From NCBI GenBank assembly GCA_015039365.1, contig WION01000387.1, forward strand, positions 1 through 49,522: a stretch of DNA of 49,522 nt. The letters are read 5' to 3'. Shown here piece after piece: positions 21,317 to 31,846 of this stretch. The translations under genes were made by a program, and so were the position numbers. The notes below the pieces were generated by a model. That model was not told where the DNA came from, made no database searches, and worked only from the letters and a program-made list of their open reading frames with translations. How positions within the stretch are numbered: position 1 is the stretch's first letter; every line of letters starts with the position of its first letter. Source of the DNA: Amanita rubescens. Lineage: Eukaryota > Basidiomycota > Agaricomycetes > Agaricales > Amanitaceae.

Positions 21317-21560
21317 GCTGCCAACTTACACCCGAGCCCTGCAAATCATAACATCTGTAAGTCAAATTGTATCGTGCAGGATGCAAAAAACTTGTGTATA
21401 GGAAAGTAGTAAGTACATGCAATGTACAGATAGTACAATATATGCCCATATGCAATTGTAAAAAAAAGAGAGATGAGTAATCGGTTAGAAGGAAAAAAAA
21501 AATGGTAATGCAGGATTCGGTCAGTTGTGCAAGAAGGGGGGGAAAGAGGAACCTTGAGTT
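21303..21560 (+). repeat. Dispersed repeat of about 240 bp, copy 2
   Basis: Partner of 16,691-16,925 in the same orientation. Its left edge overlaps the adenylosuccinate-synthase-like fragment (shared GGCGTGCGGCACGC) and its right edge fades after TGCAAGAAGGGGGG. Confidence 0.6.
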
Positions 21561-21791
21561 GAGTGACAACCTCTGCCGACCGCGACCAGGAGGGTAGAAT
21601 GGGAGAAAAATCCGATGGACAGATCGTCCTCCTACCAGACCCAAAATAAGTTCTACAAACGTGAGAATAAGAAAAAAGGAAAAGAAAAATTGAAATCACC
21701 CCTTGGTAAATTTATCGCAACAAGTCAGTGCCAAAGCGGAATGCGGATTAAAACCCAGTCGAACGGCGTTGCGTGATGTCGATGTCCTCAA

Positions 21792-24700
21792 TCAATACCC
21801 TCTATGCCTCATCAAAGTCGGCGGTTTCAGACTGCCCATCCCCACTCCAAGCTGTTCCCTCTCCGACGAATGTTGTCTCCCATCTGGCATCAGCTCGATC
21901 GCCCCGATCACCTCTTCCGATCCTTGCTGACTCAAGTTGGCCAAACCACTAGGTACAACGCGGTTCCTGTCTCTTCCCCGGCCCGGAATCACGGGGCTGC
22001 CTCTCGTACTTGAGCCCGCACCCGCACTCGTCGTTCCATCTTCGCTTCTCCCCTCTACGCTTGAGCTCCTGCTGGTGCTGTACCGTGTCCCGGAACCAGA
22101 ACCACTGGTCCATCCATCGCCGAGCCCAGCTAGGCTCTTCAGGAACGTTTCGTTCATCTTCTTTAGCCTGACCTCAACCTCAGCTTGGGATGTGGGTATC
22201 GCTCCTGGAGGAGATATAGATGGTTCAGCCATCGCGGCTCCACTGCTGCAGCCAGGGGTGGTAGCGCCACTTGCAGCAGCGGTTGCTGTTGTGGTGGTAA
22301 TACCGGACCCGGGCCGAGACGGTGACAGCTGCGACCGACGTCGAACACGGGTGGGTGATACTGGCGAATGAGGGTTCAACTGAGCCTGTGCTTGTGCTTG
22401 AGGTGAATGGCGGGGTAGCCGTGGACGAGGAGAAAGAGGCGAAGGCTGATGTGGATATGATTGGTACGTGTGGCTCGCCCGTCGGTGAGATACCGTCGCA
22501 TCCGCATCTCCGACGTTAGTGTCGATCGGGCTTGGGCCCGAGTCTAGAATTGCGGTAGGCGGATTTTCTCCTCCTTGGGACCCTTTCATCGTCGCTTCCG
22601 AAGCGACGCTTCCTCTACTAGTTCTTGCCATTTCGTCCGTCCCGTCCGATCTTTCCCTCGCATGCCTTCTTCCCCCGCTGTCATCGGTCACCAGCTCCCC
22701 ACTATTACTACTCCCTTCTCTCTCATGTGCAGACATCCTCCACCTTCCACTCAACGGCTTCCTCGTCTCAATATCCTGCATAAACAACGAAATATCATCG
22801 TCTTCCGTCCTCTTCCCGAGGAACGACGAGCTCTAAATCACCCCCAAATGTATTCGTCAGCTCCGTTACTCTTTACCGATAAGAGAAAGGAGACACAACG
22901 CACCCTAGATCTAGACTTCCCAGCAACATCTTCCCCAGGTCCCGGACTAGGCGTCCCTCTCCCTTCCTTCGCCCCCAACCCACTCGACGGCGACCCAAGC
23001 GCAGGCGACACACCAACCGGACTAGCAGACCCAGTCGACGAACCACCCGGCGCAACCACTCCAGTAACACTCCCAACCGACCCCGAAGTCGTATACCGAT
23101 GCGAAAAGCTGCTCGAATACCGCTTCCTGTGCCCCGGCTGACCCATCTGTATCGTAGGCGTACCCGGCGACGGTTGCCCTCCTTGTCCTTGTCCTTGTCC
23201 CAACTTTTGCGAAGGCAATACGGGGGACGAAGGTGAATGCGGGAACGCAGACCCTAGCGAACTGCTAGATCCCGAACCAAAAGTGGGACCTAGAGACGAT
23301 CCGGGTTGCGGTGGGGGTGAATACGGCGGGTTGCTTTGGATAGTAGGGAATGGTTGTTGTGATTGGGAAGAATGGGATAACGCGGATGAACGAGGTGGAG
23401 AGCGTGAAAATGGTGATTCTCCCCCTCCTGCTCCTGGGCCTAAAGGTGAACTAGCATGTCGCAGGGAATGGACAGAATGTATCGAGTGTATGGAGCCTGC
23501 GCTAGTTCCAGGTGCACTATGTGTCTGTCCCTGTCCCTGTCCAAGCACCAATCCGAGCCCTGACCCGGATCCCGAGCCAGATCCAGGTACTGGTGAGCCG
23601 CCACCCGTACCGCCACCCAAGAGTGTATTCGTCTTGAACGGGTTGATCGTACTCAGTCTTCTAATAGGGAGCGCTTGCGTCCCAGACTGGTTGGTTGAGC
23701 CTGGTGACAGGGGGATGGGCGATTGGGATTGGAGGAGAGACGCTGAGTGGGGCTGCACTTGTGCGGGTATCCCCTGTGCAGATTGTTGTGGAGGTTCAAG
23801 CGCCAGACCTAACCCCGAGATTGGCGCTGCTAGTGCTGGCACAGGAACGGGAATAGCAACGGGCATTGCAGGCGTCGTAGAAGAAGATGACACGGGTACG
23901 GTAGGTGTTGTCAGAGGAATCGTCGACGGAGGTGCGGAGAAAGAGGGTGATACGGCTGTAACGGGTGACGAAGGCGATGATAACGAGCCAGGCCTTCTGC
24001 CAGGGAGTGACTCTAACCTGAGTCTGGACAACGCTGGGAGTGTCGTAGGTGAGGGTGAGCTACCACCGACGCCACCGGTTGGGACGGAACTCTCTGAGCG
24101 GTGCTGTTGGTGCTGGGAGAGTCGAGGTGGTTGGTGCAGTAGGGAAGGTTGCCTTAAGTGCGAAAGTCCATGCCCGGGAGAAGACAACGTGGACCCAGCA
24201 GCTGATCCAGCACCTATTCTCGGAGGCACCCCCGCACTCAGTGGTGGAATAACGAACTTCTCTGCAATCGACTCTGCCTGAGAGGCAACGGAAGACGAGG
24301 TCGTCCCAAGCGCCGTGGCGTCCAGCCTCGGCTTACTCGTCAACGTCGGCACGAATCCCTCATCTAGGAACCCTGATGATAGAAGGGACTCTAGATCGTC
24401 CAGCTGGAACGTGGGGGACTCGAGGTACGTAGCTGACAGTGAAAAGGAGCCTAGAGGGTGCGGAATGGGTGGAAATGTTTGTGTTAGGGTGGGTAATGGT
24501 GGATGTGTAGGCGAGGGAGGCATATCTACAACGCATTTCGTCAACATTGACACGAACACTGAGCATATACGCGAAAGTGCGTACCGAAAAGCAATGCATC
24601 CTCATCCCGTCCGCCCACTTGGTCCCTATCTGACACACTCAATTGAATGGTCAACTGCGAACTTGGCCCTGTCGTCCGCCTCCTCAACTTCTTGTAAAGC

Positions 24701-25347
24701 TTCCACACTGGCAATATCCTCAACATGCTGTACAAGCTGCGGAAAAGAGGTATCCCATGTTTGTATATCGTTGGGAGGGCTACTGCAGCGTCTGTTGCTT
24801 GGCCGGACGATCCTATTGGCGTAAAAGGCGAATGATCCAAGGAACTCCGGGGAACAAACTTCAATTCCCACTTTTCCAACAGGACATACCGAGGGGTAGG
24901 CTCGATTCGGATTCTTGCACCGGTCCCGGGGGTATTGGACTGAGCAAGGGCAACAAGAACGTTCCCGTTCCCGGTACCCGCGCCATTGGTGTTTGGCTTG
25001 GGTACGGACAATAACACGTGGATGAAGAGTGGCGCAGGATTACCAGTGGTTGATATCGCCTTGTAAGTTTCCCGAAGCTCGCGGGGGAAGAAGTCAGAGT
25101 CGGGAGTTTCGAGGTTGAACCAGCGGTCGATCTTGGGTTTGCGGTCCCGGTCTCGGTCCCGTTCACGTTCCCTTTCTCTTTCCCGTTCTCTCTCTCTCTC
25201 TCGTTCCCGTTCCCGTTCTCCTAATCCCTCCACCAAAGCTCTTGCTTCATAAACAACATGAAACAGCTTGGTATATACGTGGAGCGCAATCTGGTCCGAC
25301 TTTTGCTGTTCGTCAAGCGGAGCTCCCGCGAGGCTAGAGCCAGACAT
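21792..25347 (-). CDS. ATG13: Autophagy-related protein 13
   Basis: Regulatory subunit of the Atg1 kinase complex that starts autophagosome formation in the cytosol. Three exons give 1,141 codons: 25,347-24,585, 24,525-22,904 and 22,832-21,792. Residues 1-250 form the HORMA domain, recognised by QKSDQIALHVYTKLFHVVYE, KIDRWFNLETPDSDFF, PLFIHVLLSVP, RYVLLEKWELKFVPRS and HGIPLFRSLYSMLRILP. The rest is a long Ser/Pro/Gly-rich disordered tail, as is usual for Atg13, with a short acidic-hydrophobic stretch TEDDDISLFMQDIE at the start of exon 3. Fungal homologues are often 700-1,000 aa, so the tail is long. A run of about a dozen Arg-Glu pairs followed by Arg-Asp pairs is inserted inside the HORMA domain just before KIDRW. 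Start chosen as the first ATG before the domain. Confidence 0.85.
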
Positions 25348-25856
25348 CGTATTCGTAGCTTGAGTATAGCGTTGGCTTTAACTCCGGGGAGGGGAGAGAG
25401 AAGGCCAAGCTGCGAATGCCAGCGTATCCTGTACAAGGACAGTCGTACGAGGCTGCGGAGTCACCTGTCACCGGACCTCTCCCAATTCGAGTCAGAATGG
25501 TGTACGGGCGTCTTTGAATGGAATAGAAGCGAGGCTCAAGTCAGAGCGCTTTGATGCCCGCACTGGTGTGCCTGCCAGCTGCCTGCGTGTCACGTGACTT
25601 GTGACCAGATATCACGTTAACCGCACCAGTGCCATGGAAAGTACTTGGCATTGGGTTATGGATGTACCATGCCAACTATCTCCTGCGATTACGTGGGAAA
25701 CATCACATTAATTAATAACGAGAATGACTCGACCAGCGGTGCCGGTGAGGATCACTACATGTCCAACAATACATGGTAGGCCATTACGAGTGAAGTTATT
25801 TACCAATAATCCGTGTATAAAATACATTTATTAGTGAACTTCCCTAGGATCCAAAA
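25348..25856. other. Intergenic region between ATG13 and the F-box-like gene
   Basis: Contains the ATG13 promoter and the 3' flank of the next minus-strand gene. I see no additional gene, TATA box or repeat. Confidence 0.4.
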
Positions 25857-27849
25857 TCAAAACACGACTCTCCTGCGATACCTTCTCTCAAACGGTCTCC
25901 CAATCATTGGTATCCCACGCTCGTGTACAACCAACACCACACCTGTCTTTCTCCCTTCTCCACGCCAATCCTCCACCTCGTACAGTCCTTCCTGCTTCAA
26001 ATGATTCGGACACCGTTCCCTTGCCCACCGCACGCTCACCGTCTTGACTTGTCTACACGTTCTCGCCACCCGTTCAGCCGTTGCAATCATGCTCTCATCA
26101 CCTCTATATCGATGTCCCTTGGTTAACGAAAACCTTTTGAGGTTCGGCATTTCCTTGAGATGCGCCAACAGTTGGTCAAGTGACTTCTACACGTCCCCAT
26201 CAACAACACACATCAAAAGACGAGAACGACAACGCACCTTTGCAAATGGCGTCGTACACATAAAGTGCAACTCCTCTAATCCTTTGCAGCAAGCGTTGAT
26301 CAACCTCCCGAAAAACATGCTATTATCCCTCCCTTCCCCTCCTTCCCCCTCTGAAACGACGTGAACCCATATATCCAAACACTTCAATCCCGGCATCGTG
26401 CTCAAAACCTCGCACACCTTATCGACCCGCATCTCATACACAGGTTCACACGTCAAGTCGACCGCCTCAATCATGTTCCTATGTTCGATTGGTAATTCTG
26501 CAAGCTGCTGGTATATCCCTACGAAAGTCTCAAGTTTGGGCAACGAGCGAGGGGTGAGCGACATAGGCACCACATCGGGCGATACCCATCGCCTGAAATT
26601 CCATAGGAGGCGAAGATAGGTCAAAGACGGATGTTGCGAGAGGAAATCGCCGAAAGAGGGATCATAAGGAGGGCCGAGGCTAAAATTAGATTGGTATCCA
26701 AACGAACCGAGCGTAAGAGATGCGAGGCGCGGAAACTGGTTTCCGTCTCCGCTCGATAATGACGACGAGGATGACGTTGTCAGAAGAGGCGTGATATCAA
26801 AAGTGCACGTGTAAGGTGAGAAACTGCATATGGTTAGCTCTGTCAATTCCGGACACCGCTTCAAGATCATTTCCCAGAACGCCTTGGGCAAGTGTTGAAG
26901 AGGTGGGAAAAGATCCAAGTCGCCGTCACCTCCAGCACCGAGGTTGTGCCTGACCACAATCGAAAACGTCGTCAAATCGTTAAACTCAAATAGCTAACCG
27001 TGACAAGGTCAGTAAGCACGGGCGCCCAAGAAACTGAAACGCGAAAAAAATTGCTCTCACCTTGCTCCGAGTATCGACTAGCCGCATACCGAGGTTCGTG
27101 GATATGTTCCGAAGTAGCGGGCAACTGGGCGTGGCAGAGAGAGTTTCAGATCAATATCAGGCCTTCCTAGGCCGCACAATCGCCCCACCACCGAGTACTC
27201 ACCTCACTCTGAGCGCCTCCCAAAGCCTATCACCCGGCACCTCGAGCCCGTCCCAATCGAACGCGTTCAGGAGGACCAAATTCGGCGCAATATCAGCAAT
27301 CATCGTGGCAACCCACTCCTCGTCGACGAACTTGTCTCGTTTAGGCCAAGAAAGGTAATAGTTCGGCCGTACGAGCAGTTTCCGGATATGGCCGCATAGG
27401 TCTGGGCGGTCGGACAGCATCAGAAGCGTTCGTCGGCATTTGGAGCTAGAACGGAGGATAACAGTGCTGTACAGCACTGGAGCGAGGAGAGCGCGGAGGG
27501 CGGAAGACTGTAGAGAAGTTAAATTGATAAGATAACGTTCCGGTCACAGGCGGTCATCATCGTGGCGCACATACCGTCATAGAGAAGCTCAGAACGTCTG
27601 CGGAGGAAAGTAGCGCCGCAATGGTCAGGATAATGTCTGGGGGGGTGGGCGAGTGTGCGGTGGATGTTGTGAAAGTGGCTGAGGATGCTGTTGAGTTGGC
27701 GATGCTACTCGGCGCTGGAACGTCGCCGCCAGCGCTGGCATCTTGAGATGAAAGACTCGTAGGGATGTGAAATAATGATTTGAGACTCCTACGGCGGCTG
27801 GAAGGAGGTTTTGCCTTTGCGGCGTGCGCCGGGGTAATAGAAGAGACCA
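25857..27849 (-). CDS. F-box / LRR-like protein
   Basis: Five exons of a Ser-rich N-terminus followed by an F-box-like motif (PDIILTIAALLSSADVLSFS, continuing after an intron with SSALRALLAPVLYSTVIL) and a region of leucine-rich, hydrophobic repeats (HIRKLLVRPNY, LPKAFWEMILKRCPELTELT, FPRLASLTLGSF, HPSLTYLRLLW, LPKLETFVGIY, MPGLKCLDIWVH, KGLEELHFM, MPNLKRFSLTKGHRYRG). This layout is typical of the large basidiomycete F-box family that supplies substrates to SCF ubiquitin ligases. All four introns are GT-AG and in phase. The start is uncertain: ATG 27,849 (MVSSITPAH) is chosen, but the frame stays open to an ATG at 27,991. The stop is at 25,857. Substrate unknown. Confidence 0.55.
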
Positions 27850-28098
27850 TGAGGGAAGGAGGGAGAGGGAGCCCTGGGCGAGGATAGCATGTGCTGGCCC
27901 GGGTGTGGCCATCATGATGCCGCTGTTTTGAGTCGTCACGTGCCTTACCGTAGTTTCCGGCGTTTATGCTATCCGACAACACTATACACACGGACAGTTA
28001 CATAACTACATTACAAGAGTACTATCGTACATTTATTGATTCCTTTCTGGCTCCATGTTTCTGCAATACGCTTATTATTATTCTCCAGGGTAGCGTGA

Positions 28099-28106
28099 AG
28101 AGCAAC
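28099..28106. repeat. Target-site duplication of hAT element, left
   Basis: AGAGCAAC immediately precedes the left terminal repeat and is repeated exactly at 29,732-29,739. Confidence 0.8.
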
Positions 28107-29731
28107 TAGTGATGTGCACGGCCCGGCTCGAAGCCGTCAAGCCCCGGCTGCCGGGCCCTCAAAGCCCGAGCCGAGCCGAGCCTTACTGAACGGCTCTGTA
28201 GAGCTCAGGGCTCGGCTTGCACTGGAGGAAGCCGTGAGCCGAGCCCTCAAGCCCCGGCTTTCCAGTGTCAATGTCGAACGAAGGTAGCCACATCCTCAGC
28301 TGTCCCCAGTTGGATCCAACGTGGCCTGCACGTCGAAATTTCGACGTGAATGATGGTCATGTGACGCGCGTCCGACTGCTCTCACAAGCGAGAGCTCGCC
28401 CGCTATGGGAGCCGTTTTGTTTCGCTTGCACAGCAGGAATGCGAGGAGGCGAGAGGAAGGACGAGAAAGGCCACACGAGGGGGGAACGGTTGGAGGATCG
28501 AAGTAAGTTCCTCGTGTTTTTCTCCTTCGTCCTCGCGCTACGGATTGACTGCAGCCGGTGGTGGACTTGATGTTCTTAGGTTCGTGTTTGAACACATGGA
28601 GACGCCTGGGATGCAAAGCGGAGTGACGAAAAGCAGGAATGCTTGCAGGCGATCTCGGGGACTAGTAACTACTCAATCACGAGTAGTGAGGTCAATTCTC
28701 CGGGCCTACAGCGCGTCCTGCTAGGATGGTGTTCCTGGGAAGGAGGTAAGCTTTCCCTTCTCCTTTTCTTCCCCTCTTTTGCTGACTGGCAGTGACCGCT
28801 CCTTACTAGGGTCTTACTCCGTCAATCGCAGGGACTCGGAAGCGAGTCCCACTCAATTTCCCACCTGCAGGCTGCACGAGGAGGAGAGAGGGAGCGGCTG
28901 TGTGAGGGACCAGCCTGTAAGTCCTTTATCTCTCCTTATTCTTATGTTCGACTGTCATACAGGCGCAATAGTTTAAACAAGTTGACCGCCACGTCATTGA
29001 AGGGAGGGACTCATTTGAGTCCCGAATGTATTCGGAGAATTCGGACGAATTCTCCATTGTTTCGAAAACAACATTCAGCAAGCAGCGAGCTCAGGAGCTC
29101 AGGATCGAACTTGGCGCATTCGGACCCACCACCCATTTGGACCAGCTGGAATATGGAAGAGGAGGGATATCAGAGTTGGCGACGAGTGCGTCTTCTTTCT
29201 CCACTGAGAAAGAGTACCGTTCTTCATGTACGGCGATACAAGGAACACGCGAGAAGCCGATTCATCTTCAAAGATCCCAAGAAATGGCAGGATGCGCTCG
29301 TGATTTAAAGATCGCCACATCAACGCTTCTCGACAGAAATCCTATCAAAAACAGCGAGGACGCATGGTTGGCGCAATTGGATTCAACAAAAAGCGGGAAA
29401 GTCGCAGGGTGTGGTGAGCGGTGTTTTTTTTCACTTCTCTTTTTTGCTCAAGTTATGTCAAGGTCCCGACTCAAGGTACAAGAACTGCTGAACCTCAACA
29501 TGATGCATTGCAAGTAAGTACTCTCGTTACCTCTCCCTCCCGTATTGTCCCGTTGCTCCTGGGCCCTGGCAAGCCCCGGCCTATACCAAGCCCCGGCCTG
29601 AGCCCGAGCCGGGCCTGAGCCGGCCGTGAGCCCTCCACTAGGGCCCGGCTTACATTTCTTGCAAGCCCGAGCCGGGTCAAGCCGAGCCCGAGCCCCGGCT
29701 TTTGAGCCGAGCCGGGCCCTGCACATCACTA
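28107..29731. mobile_element. Non-autonomous hAT transposon, 1,625 bp
   Basis: Terminal inverted repeats start TAGTGATGTGCA at both ends and continue GGGCCCGGCTCG (one mismatch in the first 24 bp). They are flanked by an exact 8-bp duplication AGAGCAAC. An 8-bp duplication with TAGNG-type ends is diagnostic of the hAT superfamily. Both ends carry dense GC-rich subterminal motifs (AAGCCCCGGC, GCCGAGCC and their complements) for about 150-170 bp. No transposase remains, so mobilisation would need a hAT transposase encoded elsewhere. The interior holds a protein-kinase exon fragment and many short perfect palindromes. Confidence 0.85.
29205..29338 (-). pseudogene. Protein-kinase exon fragment inside the hAT element
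   Basis: Reverse translation reads FCREALMWRSLNHERILPF and continues LGIFEDESASRVFLVSPYMK and NGTLSQWRKK. This is the kinase N-lobe stretch from the alpha-C helix through beta-4, beta-5 and the hinge, of the tyrosine-kinase-like type common in mushroom genomes. Similarity stops on both sides: the Gly-rich loop, the catalytic Lys and the HRD/DFG motifs are absent. It is about 45 codons and cannot be a working kinase. It looks like a host exon captured by the transposon. Confidence 0.65.
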
Positions 29732-29739
29732 AGAGCAAC
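29732..29739. repeat. Target-site duplication of hAT element, right
   Basis: AGAGCAAC, identical to 28,099-28,106. Confidence 0.8.
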
Positions 29740-30420
29740 ATCAAGGTGCTCTTGTGGCCGATCTTTCCTGCCCATCCATCTACTTCCACGAACTCGTTTT
29801 CTACTTCGGTAGTGGTCCGCACCGCAACATCAGTCGCTGCTAGCGAACGCACCCCGGGTGGCATCCGTTAATTGGCCTACTATCCCGCAAGAAAGAGGAA
29901 ACGGAGTAGTAGCTGTGAATCTGCGGCCAGCGCTGCTGGTGCCAGGTAGCGCGTTCCGGACATCCGAGGCATCGCTGACCATCGGCTCTTTTCCTTTTAC
30001 CACCACCTTCCGGATTGGGAAATTTACGGAAAAACAGCACCCAAACCCCAGCTCTACAAGCAACACACCCCAAGAGCCCCTGAAACCCCCGTTCAGTCCG
30101 GCTTTCACCCCTTTACAACCCCCCTTTCTTCTCCTCGTGTTGCCCAAATGGCAGAACGAGGGAGCACCCCTCCCCACTCTCCTACGGACCGCCGCATTAA
30201 TCCCCCCCCGCCTAATAATAGATCCCCCACCCCAGCCCTATCTTACGTCTCTCAGGTGACCAAAGGCTCAGCGCAGGCCTTCTCCCCGATCCCTTCTCTG
30301 CATTACCCGACAACCCAACAGCTACTCGATCCAATTGAACTCCGCGATTCAGGCATCAAATGTGACGTAAGCCCAGGTTACACAGTATGTTTCTCCAAAA
30401 TGGACAAAACGTAAGTTTGC
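29740..30420. other. Host flank between the two mobile elements
   Basis: Pro-rich open frames on the plus strand (to 30,259 and 30,148-30,414) have no recognisable domain. A donor-like ACGTAAGT lies at 30,410, a few bases before the repeat array, so the large element may have entered an intron of a host gene. I could not join it to sequence on the far side. Confidence 0.3.
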
Positions 30421-30730
30421 CCGAGTGATCATGCGTGATCGTGCGTGATCATTCATGATCATACGTGGATCATGCGTGCTCGACGTGATCACCCGTTAGC
30501 CATGCATGATCATGCGTCGTCCACGAATGGTCTATGCGTGGATGACTTTTTTTGCTCATGTGTGGTCCATTCATGATCACGCTCTCGAAAATGTTTGATA
30601 TCAAATCACGCGTGGTTCATTCGTCGTCCATGAGTGATCTCTTTTTCTTCCGAAAACAAAGTTGTTTTCATCTACGCATGCCCGATGCGTTGACGATGCG
30701 TGACCGGTGCATTGTCCACGCATTCTTCGC
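30421..30730. repeat. Left subterminal array of TGATCATGCG-type repeats
   Basis: Diverged copies of a roughly 10-12 bp unit (TGATCATGCG, TGATCATACG, TGATCACCCG, CGTCGTCCAC, GTGGTCCATTCA) fill about 310 bp. The density of TGATCA palindromes is highest at the outer edge. The outer end reads CGAGTGATCATGCGTGATC. A similar array lies at 47,810-48,101 and nowhere else in the window. Confidence 0.7.
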
Positions 30731-31846
30731 GTCCTCGACGTTTGTAAATGTTGCTTCAGCTAGATCTATAATCAGCATTTACATAACTCGGGTATCCGCA
30801 GTAACAAGATAAAGTAGCCACATATATGATATCAGCAAGATGCCAATGACAACACGGCATCAAATAAATGTCAAAGGACTTCCTAAAAAATCATGAGATC
30901 AATAGTCTGTGATTACTAGTTTTCAGTGTCGCCTTCATACCTGTCATCCTCGTCGTTCGAACACCGGAACTGGCCCCACCACGTATGGTAGTAGGCAGAT
31001 GAGAACGACGGCGGGATCCCGAGGAATGGCTGTCATATGCTGCCGTCATGGTGGAGACCGAGGAGAATGATGGCGATGACCCTATGCACCCCACATCCAT
31101 TACTTAATACTGGCACAGAGAATAAGAAAGGACCAAATGCTTACACCTCTACCCCAATCCGGAGTCTGGTCTTTCATCGCCATCATCTCCTCACAGCCCC
31201 TTCCACAGCCCTGGTCGCGACCTCTACCTCTACCGCTGCCACCCCTACCACATTCGCCACCCCTCCTCTTGTCGAACGTTGCCAAGGTTCGAACCTCGAA
31301 CCGCGGCCAGTATATCGCTATCAGTACACAACTCTCGAAAACAATATCAAGCAAAAAAGCACATATTACTGTCATTAGTCGTCCTTCGTCGGCGTCGCGA
31401 ATTTCATTTAGCGTACCTTGCAACTTGTATTTACCGATCTCTAAGGCCGGGATCTCGTGATGGATCTACCATCAGATGATCAGAAACCGATCGTTATCCT
31501 CGTGACGTCAGCGCGTCGCGATCAATATTCGCGCCCACGAGAATCGACTCAACAATGCCAACGACTAGGAATAGCATTGATACTCGAAACCATATATAAT
31601 CTATGCGGTTAATCAGCGAGGTGGACGCTAATAGCATTAATCGACTTACACATCTAATGATACCCTCACCCATGGTCAGTCATACCATTTGTCAACAGCT
31701 CAAATGTGAGAATATGACAGCCCCTCTTACGCCATCTTACCAGTTCTGCGGCAAGTTTATCAGTTCCCATCGATTCTGTCATTTTATCTGTCTGCGGGTC
31801 ACATTAAAAGATGCAATGGTATATTAAATACAGAATAGATAGCCGT
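30731..31846. other. Left interior of the candidate element, no gene called
   Basis: Several short frames overlap on both strands without recognisable motifs. A stretch near 31,165-31,265 encodes Pro/Ser/Thr or Gly/Arg strings depending on the frame and looks like low-complexity sequence. Confidence 0.35.

Noticed and set aside
22519..23141. Forward frames opposite ATG13 exons 2 and 3
   Set aside because: Ser/Pro/Leu-rich mirror of the disordered ATG13 tail, with no independent coding signs.
23283..24281. 332-codon forward open frame rich in Gly, Pro, Asp and Glu
   Set aside because: Antisense shadow of the low-complexity ATG13 tail.
30421..30730. Left GATC-rich array as a CRISPR-like or telomere-like repeat
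   Set aside because: Units are too short and diverged, spacers are absent, and the host is a eukaryote; the motif does not resemble a telomere repeat.
31285..31310. GGTTCGAACCTCG as a possible tRNA T-arm
   Set aside because: No D-arm or anticodon stem at suitable distance on either strand; the sequence is a simple palindrome.
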